Positions 36,084-59,817 of a DNA stretch of 64,000 nucleotides are shown in pieces; the stretch's first letter is position 1; each line of letters begins with the position of its first letter. Position numbers and translations under genes: made by a program. The notes under the pieces are model-generated. The model did no database searches. It was not told where the DNA came from and worked only from the letters and a program-made list of their open reading frames with translations. The stretch is from Clavelina lepadiformis (Eukaryota; Chordata; Ascidiacea; Aplousobranchia; Clavelinidae). The DNA lies in assembly GCF_947623445.1 (NCBI RefSeq), contig NC_135246.1, positions 17,467,856 to 17,531,855 on the forward strand, given 5' to 3'.

Positions 36084-36853
36084 CAATGGTGGGATTCAAA
36101 TATTTTGTAATGGAAAATGGGTATATGGCACCTAAACTTGATAGGTTGACCCACTTCACTACAATAAATACTTGTTGAAATGTTTATTGCGGGTGATAAC
36201 ATATGAGTCTCATGAGGTCGTTGTCTGCTTTTCTCGTCCACAGATGTAATTGTTCACCTTGACGGCTTATTGTCTGATGACTAACTTCAATTAGCAGTGA
36301 TCAATATTACAATGACTTGTTTTCCACTGCTATATTATAGGACCAAAGTACTTGTTACCTTGTAAAGATGACAACAAAGTTGTCTATCTTAACACTGAAC
36401 TTGTTCAGATAGAATTCAACAATGGTTACATAGGAATGAAAACCGTATATACTGATTGTATTAAAGTTTCTTTGAATAACTCCAATTAGACAAAACATCA
36501 GCACAGCAACAGCATAAAGACGTCCATGTTATAGGGTTGATCGTAGTAGAATAAATGCTTTGAACAGCTGTGCATAACTCACGCAAGATAGGCAGGCGCG
36601 ATATTTATGTCACGACTTAAAACGGAAAACAGAAAGTTATCGGTACGCAATGTAATCTATCATTGACGTCATGTTTCGTAAAGCAGACATCTGAAAATAA
36701 GAAATCAAAATTCTATTCGATTTGTATATTATAATATCCCTTTATTATCACAGGCCTATACATACACTTGTTAACAACCGTTTCTTGGAGGTCATTAAAA
36801 TTCCAAGAACCGGTTCGCACGAACCGGTGCGAACCGGCTGAATCCCACCACTG
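36084..36853. mobile_element. hAT-like MITE carrying an LTR insert
   Basis: Outer ends CAATGGTGGGATTCA and the complement of CAGTGGTGGGATTCA, flanked by a perfect 8-bp duplication CTTTTAAT (36076-36083, 36854-36861). The MITE itself is about 190 bp; its middle is filled by a 580-bp lone LTR (36173-36752). The right arm has GAACCGGT palindromic repeats. Confidence 0.8.
36173..36752 (-). mobile_element. Lone LTR of a retroelement family (fossil)
   Basis: About 580 bp bounded by TG/CA (reading TGTGATAATAAAGGG on the minus strand). It is related to the LTRs at 40.1-42.0 kb and to the copy at 45.1-46.0 kb, which is in the opposite direction. No internal retroelement sequence accompanies it, so it is a solo LTR. 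I see no clear duplication around it, so it is probably not young. Confidence 0.65.
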
Positions 36854-36892
36854 CTTTTAATGCATAAAATAGTAGGATAGGCAGGTTAGCCG

Positions 36893-39866
36893 TGTGGGGA
36901 TTATGTAGAAATTAATTATATATTTTTGGCATTGCATAAAGTTTTGATTTTTCTCCAGTTTAGATAATGTGATGTTTGCAAAAGCTTCGTATTCATGCTA
37001 AGCTCTTATTCAAACAAATTGTATTTCTAACTGACATATTGGACGCAGAGATAAGCATTTCAAGTAGCGTTGTTTTCACGGCGTAAAGTTTGAGTGTACT
37101 TGAAAACGTTCAGATAACGCGTGTAATATATGCGACATGTGGTTTCATGGTAGCAGTGTAATAATAGAACATGGCGTTAGCTGATTGGCTGACGTGTATG
37201 ATATAAAACGTTAAGCTTGGTTCAAATCGTTATGCTGGATGTTCTGGCCGGCGAGGCTCTGCAAGGGCTTGTCCCTTCAGGACTTGCTAGTACTCTCTCT
37301 CTCTTCTCAGAGTGATTTCCCTTGTTCTGTAAAATTGAAGTTATTACTGAATTATTAAGAAAGTGGGATCATGGTGTAAATATTGCTAATTCGATACAAC
37401 TGATTCGGACAATATAACAACTAAATTTTATGAAGTTGGTGTTGATTTAAGAAGCAATATAGAGACAGTAAACAACGGAGTCAAAGACAATCATAGGAGT
37501 CAGACAATAAAACTGAAAGACTGGGTTTGGCTTAGGCCATCCCAAAACCATTACCACATTACCACACCCCAAATCCCATAAATGGTAACCCCGTCTTTCT
37601 TCTGCAAACGAAGAAGAACACATGCACTTCTGAAAGATTCGATTATAAAAGGTGAAAATTGGAGTCAGATTAGGATCGAGAGACAAAACTGCATTCAACC
37701 GTCTGTTAGCGAGAAAATTGCGGCAGACATTTCAAAAATTCTCGACGTAACCAGTTGAAAGAAATCTCGCTAACGAACAATGACTATCATGCTACTGGCC
37801 TTATGGATTACGCTGATGACGACCCTAGCCAACACTAGCCAAAGCCAGCAACCAACACAGACCAGCGTCAAGCATCGCTCAAAAGAAAAATGGAAGAAAA
37901 ATCATCAAGAAGAACGAAGTTATCAATCTGTTGTGGACACTTCTACATTTGATTCTGCACCCGATTAATTCTTAGCCGGTAAAGTACATTACTCATTTCT
38001 GAATAAATCGTAGCATGTTATTGGTGTTATTAGATATTAGCTAGCGCACATATATCATGATTATTAATAACAAAAATATTAAATACGTTTCTTACTCTGA
38101 TTTTACCTCATAAATTTATGTCCCCAAGGGCAACGCGCATATAAATTCATACTGTAGTTATATCTTATTTGTTCTGCGTAATCAACGCATCATAATCATA
38201 AACGAGAACTTAAATTTGAACTGTAAGTTAATGTATTCCTTATCCCCCTGTCGACTTCTATCTATACTTATTTTTCCATATCATGTTTTGTGGTAGATGA
38301 TTTTTTATTTTATTTTATTTGCATGGACACAGGCTAACTAAGCCACATACTTATCAACGGTCACTTTCACCCATTGTCTACCTACAAAGCATTCTTTTAA
38401 TCTCTTCTTACGCTAAGCACTTTTAGCTACGTTTTATATTAACCCACCTTTATTGCTTTCATAAATGACTTACATAAGTACAAGCGTTAACAAAAACGCC
38501 GTACGATTATTTTGCCTGTTTGTCATCATACCAGGTTGCAAACTGCTATCCTGTATAAGTCAGAATCTGTTGATTTGTAATTATCCCGTAATAACCTCGA
38601 TTCACAAATTGGTACCGCATAACTTGCATACAACAAAATGCAAGCAGAAAACGAGTTGGGGCGAATCGCGATATTAAGCTTATTACTCAGACTGATCGAA
38701 CTTTTATTTTCTTCTCCTGCATTATGCAAACCCTTTTAACCCTTACCCACCCTTGTACTTACATTATCTTGCTATGAAAATTCGGCAAACCAAACGCGTT
38801 GTCCGATATCATTTGTGACAAAATATTGAAATGCAATTAGTTATAATGGCAATCATTTCATTCAAACTGTTTGTATTAGGTTTTGTGTAAAATTACAATT
38901 ACGATTCTTTTATGTTACTTTGGTTGTGGTAAAAGTATATAACAAAAAAATATCAAAATATTTAAAAACCCTTCTATATAACATAGTATTAGTGAAGAAT
39001 GTTTACTGCTATTTTTTTCTTTTGCATATTCCATCTGTGTACGTTCGTTGACTGCATCACAATCCTGACTGGAGGGAAAACAAATTCTGCATTCAAATTG
39101 CAAGCTGCCAACAACAATCTTGCAAGATGCCAAAACCAACATTCCTACCTCGAAGCTTTTCTGAGTGGGGGGAATTATATTGTGGGGATTATGTAGAAAT
39201 TAATTATATATTTTTGGCATTGCATAAAGTTTTGATTTTTCTCCAGTTTAGATAATGTGATGTTTGCAAAAGCTTCGTATTCATGCTAAGCTCTTATTCA
39301 AACAAATTGTATTTCTAACTGACATATTGGACGCAGAGATAAGCATTTCAAGTAGCGTTGTTTTCACGGCGTAAAGTTTGAGTGTACTTGAAAACGTTCA
39401 GATAACGCGTGTAATATATGCGACATGTGGTTTCATGGTAGCAGTGTAATAATAGAACATGGCGTTAGCTGATTGGCTGACGTGTATGATATAAAACGTT
39501 AAGCTTGGTTCAAATCGTTATGCTGGATGTTCTGGCCGGCGAGGCTCTGCAAGGGCTTGTCCCTTCAGGACTTGCTAGTACTCTCTCTCTCTTCTCAGAG
39601 TGATTTCCCTTGTTCTGTAAAATTGAAGTTATTACTGAATTATTAAGAAAGTGGGATCATGGTGTAAATATTGCTAATTCGATACAACTGATTCGGACAA
39701 TATAACAACTAAATTTTATGAAGTTGGTGTTGATTTAAGAAGCAATATAGAGACAGTAAACAACGGAGTCAAAGACAATCATAGGAGTCAGACAATAAAA
39801 CTGAAAGACTGGGTTTGGCTTAGGCCATCCCAAAACCATTACCACATTACCACACCCCAAATCCCA
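36893..39866 (+). mobile_element. Short LTR retroelement with two matching 686-bp LTRs (fossil)
   Basis: LTRs at 36893-37578 and 39181-39866, both starting TGTGGGGATTATG and ending CCCCAAATCCCA, and identical as far as I can compare. The 6-bp duplication TAGCCG flanks the element. A purine run (GTGGGGGGAA) lies just before the right LTR, which sets + orientation. The 1.6-kb interior has no recognisable gag or pol, so it is a non-autonomous element that looks structurally whole. LTR identity implies recent insertion. Family uncertain; a Ty3/Gypsy-dependent element is a guess. Confidence 0.85.
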
Positions 39867-40082
39867 TAGCCGCTTGAAGCTTTATCAAGTTAAGCACAAG
39901 CTTATTTCTCGAGCTAAAATTCTTTTGAAATTTTATTGATTTCAGTTCAAAATTGGATGAATTTTATCTCTTAAATTTTTTTTACATTTTTACCATAAAG
40001 GAACCTTTTTAAATGAAATTAGGGTGATGAAGAATCAGTCAGTTAGGGTCTATACAAAAATATATATGCAAATGATAGTATT

Positions 40083-41956
40083 TGTAATGAAATGGAGGTT
40101 TATCGTTCCTTTGCCTGTAAGAACGACCACTTCAATTACAATGTTTGTCTGTAGAATTGCTTAATGTCCTCGAAGTGAAATGAGTCTCAGGTCGTTGTTT
40201 CGCTTCTCTTAATCTTAGAATCAATTGTACACCTCGACAACTGTATAATCTGGTTATATTGAAGTTTCATTGAACGAATACATCAAGATAGAACACTGTG
40301 ACAGCAACAGCACAAAGACATGTTGCGGCGTTGAACGTAGAAACCAAAAGAGACTGAATGAATCAAAATGCACGCACAGGGGAAGCAGTCGATTACGTCA
40401 CGCAGTGTTATGCTTCACTGATTCCATAGATGAGAATTCTATGTAGTACACAATTTTATATTATATTAAGTGATATATTTATCACATAACCTCCCCCCAG
40501 AAAATCGCGTTAAAATGTAATTTTAAAGCAATTTTCTAATCATGATAGAAACAATTCTCGATAAGCAATAATTAAAACAATAGTGTTGATAACAAAAGTC
40601 AATATAACACGTTAAATGTAGATCACATGACAATAAACGTTGAAACATAGTTACAATACAATTCATATTGGCAATAGATTCGCAAAAAGGTGGGTACATG
40701 TTGTCCTTAAGTCAGAAAGCAAAATTAGTGTACAAAACAAAACAATGTCACGACTTTAAATAGAAAACAGAACACAGGATGTCATTTGACACGCAAAGCA
40801 TTAGTTTGTTTGAGCAGATTCGCAAAATTAGGAAATCGTCAGCAAATTTTTCATCTCACGTTTCTTGATGCTGATTTCCGTAAACAAAACTCTATACATT
40901 ATTTCTGCTGCATAGTTTAATCTCGTCTTATCATCACAAGACCATTTAATAATATTTCAGCATCTGGTTTTACCAGTATAGCTGTGTGAATATTTCACTT
41001 GGAAATACGCGTATTACAAAATATATATAAAATTAGTCAAATACGTTTTGTAATTGACATTCAACATAGTGTATCGGTGTTAGCCTTGGGATTTGTTTAA
41101 CCTTCGAAAACAACCGCTATGTTTTAAAGCATAACAAAATAACACAAAGAAATATTTCTCCACGGCATGACTTAAACCGTTTAGAGAGTATGGCAACTAA
41201 GCCACCATCAATTAGACGTAGTCTGAACAATAACGCTATGTTATATACTATATAGAGAAAAAACAAACAAAAATCATTACTGAATGTCCAAATACCGATC
41301 AAGTTCCTTCACTGGCCTCCCACGACTAGTGGATGGGTCAGCGTGCTTTGTTCGTCGGTCATTGTTGTGTTCATAGTTGACTGAATTCAACAAGTCTTCG
41401 TTGAGCATTTGCATATGATGTAGATAAGACATATCTTCGAAACTTGTAGTCTGAGATCACTAGAATTCTCTCAACCTCAAATTTAACTGTTCATAGATTC
41501 CTCGATAAAAGAAAAGCGTAGTTCTCACCGAGCTCGTTGGCACCATAAACGTTGTAATGAAATGGAGGTTTATCGTTCCTTTGCCTGTAAGAACGACCAC
41601 TTCAATTACAATGTTTGTCTGTAGAATTGCTTAATGTCCTCGAAGTGAAATGAGTCTCAGGTCGTTGTTTCGCTTCTCTTAATCTTAGAATCAATTGTAC
41701 ACCTCGACAACTGTATAATCTGGTTATATTGAAGTTTCATTGAACGAATACATCAAGATAGAACACTGTGACAGCAACAGCACAAAGACATGTTGCGGCG
41801 TTGAACGTAGAAACCAAAAGAGACTGAATGAATCAAAATGCACGCACAGGGGAAGCAGTCGATTACGTCACGCAGTGTTATGCTTCACTGATTCCATAGA
41901 TGAGAATTCTATGTAGTACACAATTTTATATTATATTAAGTGATATATTTATCACA
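40083..41956 (-). mobile_element. Short LTR retroelement with two matching 414-bp LTRs (fossil)
   Basis: LTRs at 40083-40496 and 41553-41956 of equal length and apparently identical, bounded by TG/CA. A 4-bp duplication TATT lies at 40079-40082 and 41957-41960. On the minus strand a tRNA-primer-like TGGTGCCAACG follows the first LTR closely and a purine run (GGGGGGAGG) precedes the second, so the element points leftward. The interior of about 1.06 kb has no recognisable coding domain. Non-autonomous, structurally whole, young. The 4-bp duplication suits the Ty3/Gypsy group. Confidence 0.85.
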
Positions 41957-41960
41957 TATT

Positions 41961-44729
<2,769 letters not shown>

Positions 44730-45099
44730 AGTCCTGTTCATTCCCTTCAAGATAAAATAAGATCATGTTTTTTCTACTAATCACATCAACTCTATATAAA
44801 TTTGTAATTGATCGTAGAATAATTAGTATTATTAATTGATTTATGCAATGATTAAGTTGTTATTTCATGAAATTCTATGCTTCTTAATTAAAAAATGTGC
44901 CAATTTGCTTAATGTGCCATTATTTTCTGCTGCAATACTTAGCGTATCATTTCTTGCATTTTAATGTTCCTCTTTCACAATGAATGAGTGCAGTGTGATA
45001 AATTTGAACTTGAAACTGGAGAATGGTGAAAATGGTTGGATGACTATGACAGGTTTCTCATATTTGGGTCATGTTTAAAAACTTCATGTTAGACTGACT

Positions 45100-46049
45100 T
45101 GTGTTAATAAAGGGATATTATAGTATACAAATCGAATAGAATATAGAATTCTTATTTTCAGACGTCTGCTTTAGGAAACATGGCGTCAATGATAGATGAC
45201 ATTACGTACCGATAACTTTCTGTTTTCCGTTTAAAGTCGTGACATAAATATCGCGCTTGCCTATCTTGCGTGAGTTATGCACAGCTGTTCAATGCATTCA
45301 TTCTACTAAGATCAACCCTATAACATGGACGTCTTTATGCTGTTGCTGTGCCGATGTTTTGTCTAATTGGAGTTATTCAAAGAAACTTCAATATAATCAG
45401 TATATACGGTTTTCATTCCTATGTAACCATTGTTGAATTCAATTTCAATAAGGTAACAAGTAGGGATGTGTTGCGAGGAAGATTATTCGGGTTCGTGCGA
45501 ACCCGAATATCATGAAGGTCGACACGAACGAATCCCGAATCTATTTGCATTAGAACCAAGCAATTAAATTTCCTCCAAAAGTTGTCAAGTCTTGCTTCTA
45601 AAAGGACGTAATCGATAAACAAATCGCTTTCTTTCGAAAAATAGTGTTTAAAAAACGATTGAAAAAGCAAAATCGTTAGGAAAACGACCTTCATTGTAAG
45701 GACTGCTGACTCTAGTTTAGCATTGTCGGGAAGCTAGATCATCATTTTTTACGAAATTCAGTAAATTTATAAGTACTATTGTATTCGGGTTCGCCATTGT
45801 TGGTATTCGTGTTCGCTCGAATCTTCCATAAAGGCGATATTCGGCGAATCTATTCGGGTTTGGGTTCGTATCGGCCCATCCCTACTAACAAGGACTTTGG
45901 TCCTATAATATAGCAGTGGAAAACAAGTCATTATAATATTGATCACTGCTAATTGAAGCTAGTCATCAGACAATAAGCCGTCAAGGTGAACAATTAAATC
46001 TGTGGACGAGAAAAGCAGAAAACGACCTCATGCGACTCATATGTCATCA
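45100..46049 (+). mobile_element. Second lone LTR copy, with nested insertion (fossil)
   Basis: Related over most of its length to the lone LTR at 36173-36752 but in the opposite orientation, beginning TGTGTTAATAAAGGG. It is about 520 bp once a 424-bp MITE and its duplication are removed. The end near 46049 is eroded and no clear target duplication remains, so it is older than the paired-LTR elements. No internal retroelement genes. Confidence 0.65.
45461..45884. mobile_element. hAT-like MITE nested in the LTR copy
   Basis: 424 bp with inverted ends TAGGGATG and CATCCCTA, flanked by 8-bp GTAACAAG (45453-45460) and CTAACAAG (45885-45892), one mismatch. The related LTR at 36 kb shows the uninterrupted target, confirming the insertion. 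The inner arms carry GTTCGTGCGAAC-like palindromes. Non-coding. Confidence 0.78.
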
Positions 46050-46628
46050 TAGTATTAATTATCGCCTTTTTCGATTGAAAGTCCTCAATTTTAAATAACC
46101 GATTCATGGTGTGATGTCAGATTACGTTTAAATACTATCCATATAACCGTTTTTTGTTTCACAAACTTTGCGACATTGCCTACTTCTGTGCATACATGGA
46201 TACGTGAAATCACTCCATCTATTCACATAAAATGTAACGTGCCTTTTGTCACTGTACCAAACCTAAAAGTTTTTAGTTCAAATCAAATATGATCAGCCTT
46301 AAATGTTTGTGTTTACTAAAATAGATGTGCGCCAGTCCAGTCTCCAGCCGAAAGTTAATGGAAAACACAGGTATGGTTGATTTTTATTTTATTTTTAATT
46401 AACTTTGCCCCAGCACGCCAATGTAATTTTGGCTTTAGCTAGGGAAATCCCCTTTTTTGGAATTTTTTTTTTATTGGGATTATGCAATAGGCTACAACTT
46501 TACCTTGTACACAACCACTGCAGTCGTAGGGATCAGTGTACTGCCGGCCTAAACTTTTCAGTTTATAGGCTTAAAATATAAATTGCATAGTGTGATAGAA
46601 ATCAAACTCGAGTTTTTTTATATGTTCT

Positions 46629-46967
46629 ATGTCTGCATTTATTTCAATGGCTGCTACTGGATTAACTAGAAGTACCCTAGGAAATTTGTCCGAAAAACTG
46701 TTTAAAATTTACAGCACGATTGGTAGTAAAAGATCAATTTTTCTATCTTCACGGTGCTTCAATGATAAAGAGCAAACACCCCCAAAGAAAGCTAAAACCC
46801 CTAAAGGAAAACTTGATGAAGATGGTACCGCATATAAAGGATCGAATGTTCTAGAACCATTTCCAAATAACATTAATCCAGCAACCGGAGAACGAGGTGG
46901 ACCACGTGGTCCAGAACCAACAAGATACGGCGACTGGGAAAGAAAAGGAAGAGTCACTGATTTCTAA
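46629..46967 (+). CDS. SDHAF4: Succinate dehydrogenase assembly factor 4
   Basis: A single 112-aa exon. The N-terminal 45 residues are Ser/Thr/Arg/Lys-rich, like a mitochondrial targeting peptide. The C-terminus carries the family signature: LEPFPNNINPATGERGG followed by PRGPEPTRYGDWERKGR and DF at the end, nearly identical to human SDHAF4. In the known system the protein binds FAD-loaded SDHA in the mitochondrial matrix, limits its autoxidation and promotes joining to SDHB in complex II. Met1 (46629) and Met7 (46647) are both possible starts; the first gives the longer presequence. No introns seen, unlike its neighbours. N6AMT1 follows 446 bases later on the same strand. Confidence 0.95.
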   Translation: MSAFISMAATGLTRSTLGNLSEKLFKIYSTIGSKRSIFLSSRCFNDKEQTPPKKAKTPKGKLDEDGTAYKGSNVLEPFPNNINPATGERGGPRGPEPTRYGDWERKGRVTDF

Positions 46968-47413
46968 GCTTGTGATAGTTGTTGGCTGATTGCTTTATCA
47001 AACCTAAATTGAATTTTTTTGTATTTCGGTTGGTTATTGTATTTCTTGAATATATTTTGTTTCTTCATATATACAAGGAAAAGTTTTTTGTCACCACAGT
47101 GCGTCTATTTTGAAACTGCATAAAAAACAAACATAACATTGTTATACTTTGCATAACATTGTTATACTTTTCAAATGCACTGGTTTATTTTGCCATGCCC
47201 ACTAAGCATATGCTGTTGTGTCCAGTCTGCCAGTATCTTGAGATAACACCCTTAAATCGACCGTCTAGTGCACTGTAAATTAAGATATTATTTTTACAGT
47301 TCTTCAAATTTTTTCCTGAAATCAATAATGTATTTTTGTTTCTCCACGTAGACATCACTGGAATCAATTAGTGAGGTAATTACTTTTTGCTGAAAATATC
47401 AGGTTATTTAACG

Positions 47414-49517
47414 ATGAAAATTGCAACACCAATCTACAGTCATGTAGCAGACTATGAAAGTGTTTATGAACCTGCTGAGGATACTTTTCTCCTTCTTGAT
47501 GCGTTAGAATCAGAAATTGGTTTTTTGAAGAAATTAAGGCAAGGAAACAGCTTGTTTGTTGTTTTTATCCATTTCTTTTGTATAATAATCACATGATTTT
47601 TTTCATACCAAGCTTTGCTGAGTGATGCTTGAGATGTTAACTTTTTATTGTTTAATTTCAGACCGTCTGTTGCGCTTGAGGTTGGATGTGGTTCTGGAGT
47701 TGTTTCCACGTTCCTTTTCAAAATTTTAGGAGCATCCACAACTTACTTGTAAGCAAAGTTTTAATTTGATACTGAATAAAATAATTCTGAACTAAATGGA
47801 AACTTTTGTAAACACTTGCAAAGTTTTCAATATTTCATTGCTGTTATTTCCCATATCAACAAGTTAGTCTGCTTCCTCTAGTTCAGTGCTCTTCAACCTT
47901 TTTTGGTTTTGTGAACCCTTAAAGTTGTTGTGACAAACTCATGCACCCTTTTTACTTAAAATGTATAAACTGAGGTATAAAGCAATATGAAAAATCATTA
48001 TGCACGTCATCATGTCAATTAAACCGAGCGGAGCTGCCGATGTTTTACACACTGTCCACACCACAGTTTAACTTGCACAGGCCCAACGGAATACCATACC
48101 ATGCCACATGCGACAGACAGACAACATGGATATAACAATTTGGTAAAATTTCCATTACGTAACACGCCGCAAGCCAACCGTGAAGACACCACTCAAATAA
48201 AGTGTCGCACAAGCAAAAAAACGAGAGAAGGCGGAAAAAATAGAATTGACTCTTGAAAGAATCAGAATCCGTTCTCTCTTTCGCGCAAGTGGAATAACTG
48301 ACTTAAGTTTTTTTAAAGTATACATCTTTTTTCTAATATCCTGAAAGGCAAATAATAATGGTAATAAAAGTATCTGTTTAGTGTGACAAGTTTGTGATGC
48401 ACCCTTGTATACCTTTTCGTATTGGTGCACCCCATGCATATTTTGGGGCACTGTGCACACCGGTTGAAGAGCACTGCTCTAGTTATCTTTATCTGCTTGG
48501 ACAACTCACCCATCTTATGGTGGCATACTTGACAAAACATCAAGTAAGATTTTTTATCTAGATGCACCGACAAGAACTCAGAAGCGGCAGCGTGTTGTCA
48601 TGTTACTGCTGATTTGAATCAAGCACCATTGAATATTGTAACCACAGACTTGGTAGTGCACATTTTCTCATCATTGTTATGCTGGGTTTATAGGATGTTA
48701 TCTCACTTCTCTGCATCTGTTGTAGGTGACTGGGCTTTTACCTCGATTAGAAAATAGTTGTGACATTTTACTTTTCAATCCCCCATACGTTGTCACACCT
48801 TCAGATGAAATAAAAAAACCCGGGATTTCCCTGGCATGGGCGGGTGGAGTAAACGGGAGGGAAGTGATGGATCGATTTTTTCCACTGGTACCTAAACTCC
48901 TCACAGACAAGTATAGTGTTCATATTTATTGATCATTTTTTGTTGCTGTGCTTTTGCCAAAGGTGGCTGGTCAATATCCCATTTCAGCTCTAGCTTTGTC
49001 ATCTACAGAGTTTAGGTTGATTTTCCTTCAAACTGAGTTTGGGTTAATTCAACTTTTAACTATAGTAACGTTTTTTGTGCTGCAGCCTCTTATGGTCATC
49101 GCTCTATAACCTAACGCACCTCTTCTAAAAATTTTGGTTCATATTTTGGTAATTTAAATACTAAACCAAAATTTATAATTCAACGGTTGAATGTTATGCG
49201 GTTGATTTTACGAATGAGCTTTTAAACATATCATTTTTCACGAAAAAAAATTAATTAAAAGATCTCATGAACCTCAAGAAAGAGGTTTGCAAATCCCAGA
49301 TTATTGGGTTTATAATGTGATTAAGAAAACTTTTTTACTTTTTTTTCTTTTCTACAGAGGTGTTTTTTACCTTGTTGTTGTAAAAGAAAATAAACCAGAT
49401 GAAATTTCCCGCCTTTTTCGTGAGATGTCTTTCAGTGCTTCTACTGTTAAGTCGAGGCGAAGTGGCCCAGAGTGTCTATCAATTATGAAGTTTCAGCGCT
49501 TGGTACGTAGAGCATAA
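47414..49517 (+). CDS. N6AMT1: eRF1 glutamine methyltransferase catalytic subunit (HEMK2)
   Basis: Exons 47414-47538, 47662-47748, 48562-48652, 48726-48910 and 49358-49517, 215 aa (human 214). [14 protein letters not shown] precedes the SAM-binding motif [22 protein letters not shown] follows; the catalytic NPPYVVTP lies in exon 4, then [16 protein letters not shown]; the last exon starts [13 protein letters not shown]. The known enzyme, as a heterodimer with TRMT112, methylates the Gln of the GGQ loop of translation release factor eRF1; histone H4 methylation is also reported. Intron 1 appears to use a GC donor (AG|GCAAGG), the only reading that joins the two exons in frame. Intron 2 holds a 593-bp hAT MITE. 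The start at 47414 fits the family; there is no upstream in-frame ATG close by. Confidence 0.95.
47884..48476. mobile_element. hAT MITE in intron 2 of N6AMT1
   Basis: 593 bp with inverted ends CAGTGCTCTTCAACC and GGTTGAAGAGCACTG, 15 of 15 bases matching, and a perfect 8-bp duplication CTCTAGTT (47876-47883 and 48477-48484). Non-coding. Confidence 0.94.
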
Positions 49518-49980
49518 AATTTTGCATTGTATGTTTAACCCAGAATTTATTATTTTGTAATTGCCTGGCAAACATCGTACGTAGCTCTACAAAAGTTTTA
49601 AAGATTTCATTTGGGAACTAAAATCACATTGTCGCCTCTACATCTAATATTACATGAGTGCATTCTGGCTATATCAGGTGTCAGAATATAGCATTGTCTT
49701 AAGGTGATTTAAAGTTTAAAAGTCACCAGTGTTTAAGCTGACTACAGGTAATATGTCCTTAACAAGGAAAATTCCTTGAAAACCATAACGATCATGTTAC
49801 TGTATATAATCAGTGTTACTCTGATGAATTGATCTAAGTGGATATTGTCATGACACCAGAAGTTGAATTTTATGCTTAGTGGAGATTACAGCTTTAAATA
49901 AGTTTTTTGAGTTTACAAAATTACCTAGTGTGTTGAAAAAGGAATAGTAATTTTTGCTAAGACCTATAGACACAGTGAGA

Positions 49981-50731
49981 ATGGCAGGTATAGCAGATGC
50001 GATTCGTCTTAGAGAGTTCACAAACGCCCACCCACAAATTACTGTGGATGATGTTGATAAAACAAAGTAAGAATTGTTAAACTCGCATAGAAATGTAAAT
50101 CAATGCAAAAATATTTGGAGAAATGAAAAAACTTCTGATTCCAACTTCGTTAACAAGAAGGTGTACTTCGAAAACACGAAACCTTGTGAATAACCCGAGC
50201 TCTAACTGTTTCAGGGCACCAAGAGTGGGTCACACGGTTGAGGGGCTGTATGTCTGCCAGGTGGGACGTGTACACCCATCTGATCCCAAAAAGTCGTAAG
50301 TGCAAATAAAAAAACACCTACACTGTCACATCATATACCTGATAACAACTATAAGGTAACATATTCAATAAAATTTTGCTCAGAACAAAAAGGCCACCAT
50401 ATAACTTGACATATCCTGATATGTCGGAGGTTGAACCAGTCATAGTTGGGCCATGGAACAGATTTGAGACAACCTATAAGCTGCATTACCCAGCTGGACT
50501 TGGTAAGTGTTGTGTTGGTACTGATATAATATCAAATTCCTAATAACAATGCATTTTTCGTTATTAATAGCTCCGATAGACAAGCGATACACTCCAACTA
50601 CTCATAAAGCACCACTCCCAGTGGGAGCACAATCCCCACCTTCATTGGAAGCCCTCAACCCTCTACTTGCAAATCCTTTCTTGCCTGCTAATAATAGCCG
50701 GGATTGGAATAAGATTTCAGAGAAATCGTGA
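49981..50731 (+). CDS. Unrecognised 148-residue Pro/Tyr-rich protein
   Basis: Exons 49981-50066, 50215-50295, 50384-50502 and 50571-50731, all in phase, 148 aa. It begins MAGIADAIRLREFTNAHPQI. I do not recognise the family. The protein is soluble-looking, with no signal peptide or membrane helix, and is rich in Pro, Tyr and Thr: KRPPYNLTYPDMSEVEP, GPWNRFETTYKLHYPAG, and a final segment with PLPVGAQSPPSLEALNPL and NSRDWNKISEKS. Such short Pro/Tyr-rich chains with a Trp-Asn ending recall ciliary microtubule inner proteins, but that is only an impression. A polyadenylation signal overlaps the stop codon. It converges with IMPDH; the two stop codons are about 225 bases apart. Confidence 0.75.
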
Positions 50732-50736
50732 ATAAA
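50731..50736 (+). promoter_or_regulatory. Polyadenylation signal overlapping a stop codon
   Basis: AATAAA sharing its first base with the TGA stop of the 148-residue gene. If used, the 3' UTR is extremely short. Confidence 0.4.
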
Positions 50737-50955
50737 CAAAAAATGTATTTTTATGTATTCTTTGCACCACAAAGTCACGATCAAGAATCAGGATGCGATT
50801 TAGTAGAGACAACAGATAAATGCAATAAAAGATGGCAAACTACATAACAGTACAGAATAGACCTAATACTCGGCAAAATGATCCTGGCAGTTGCCGTAAG
50901 CAGCTTGTTGTTTTAGTTGCTTTTGAGCGATGGCAGATGATGATCAACACTGGCA

Positions 50956-59817
<8,862 letters not shown>

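Noticed and set aside
37780-37968. Small frame with a hydrophobic start inside the 36.9-39.9 kb LTR element
   Set aside because: No resemblance to retroelement or host proteins; treated as part of a fossil element.
46629-50731. Operon of SDHAF4, N6AMT1 and the 148-residue gene
   Set aside because: Gaps of about 450 bases are larger than expected for tunicate operons; common orientation alone is weak.
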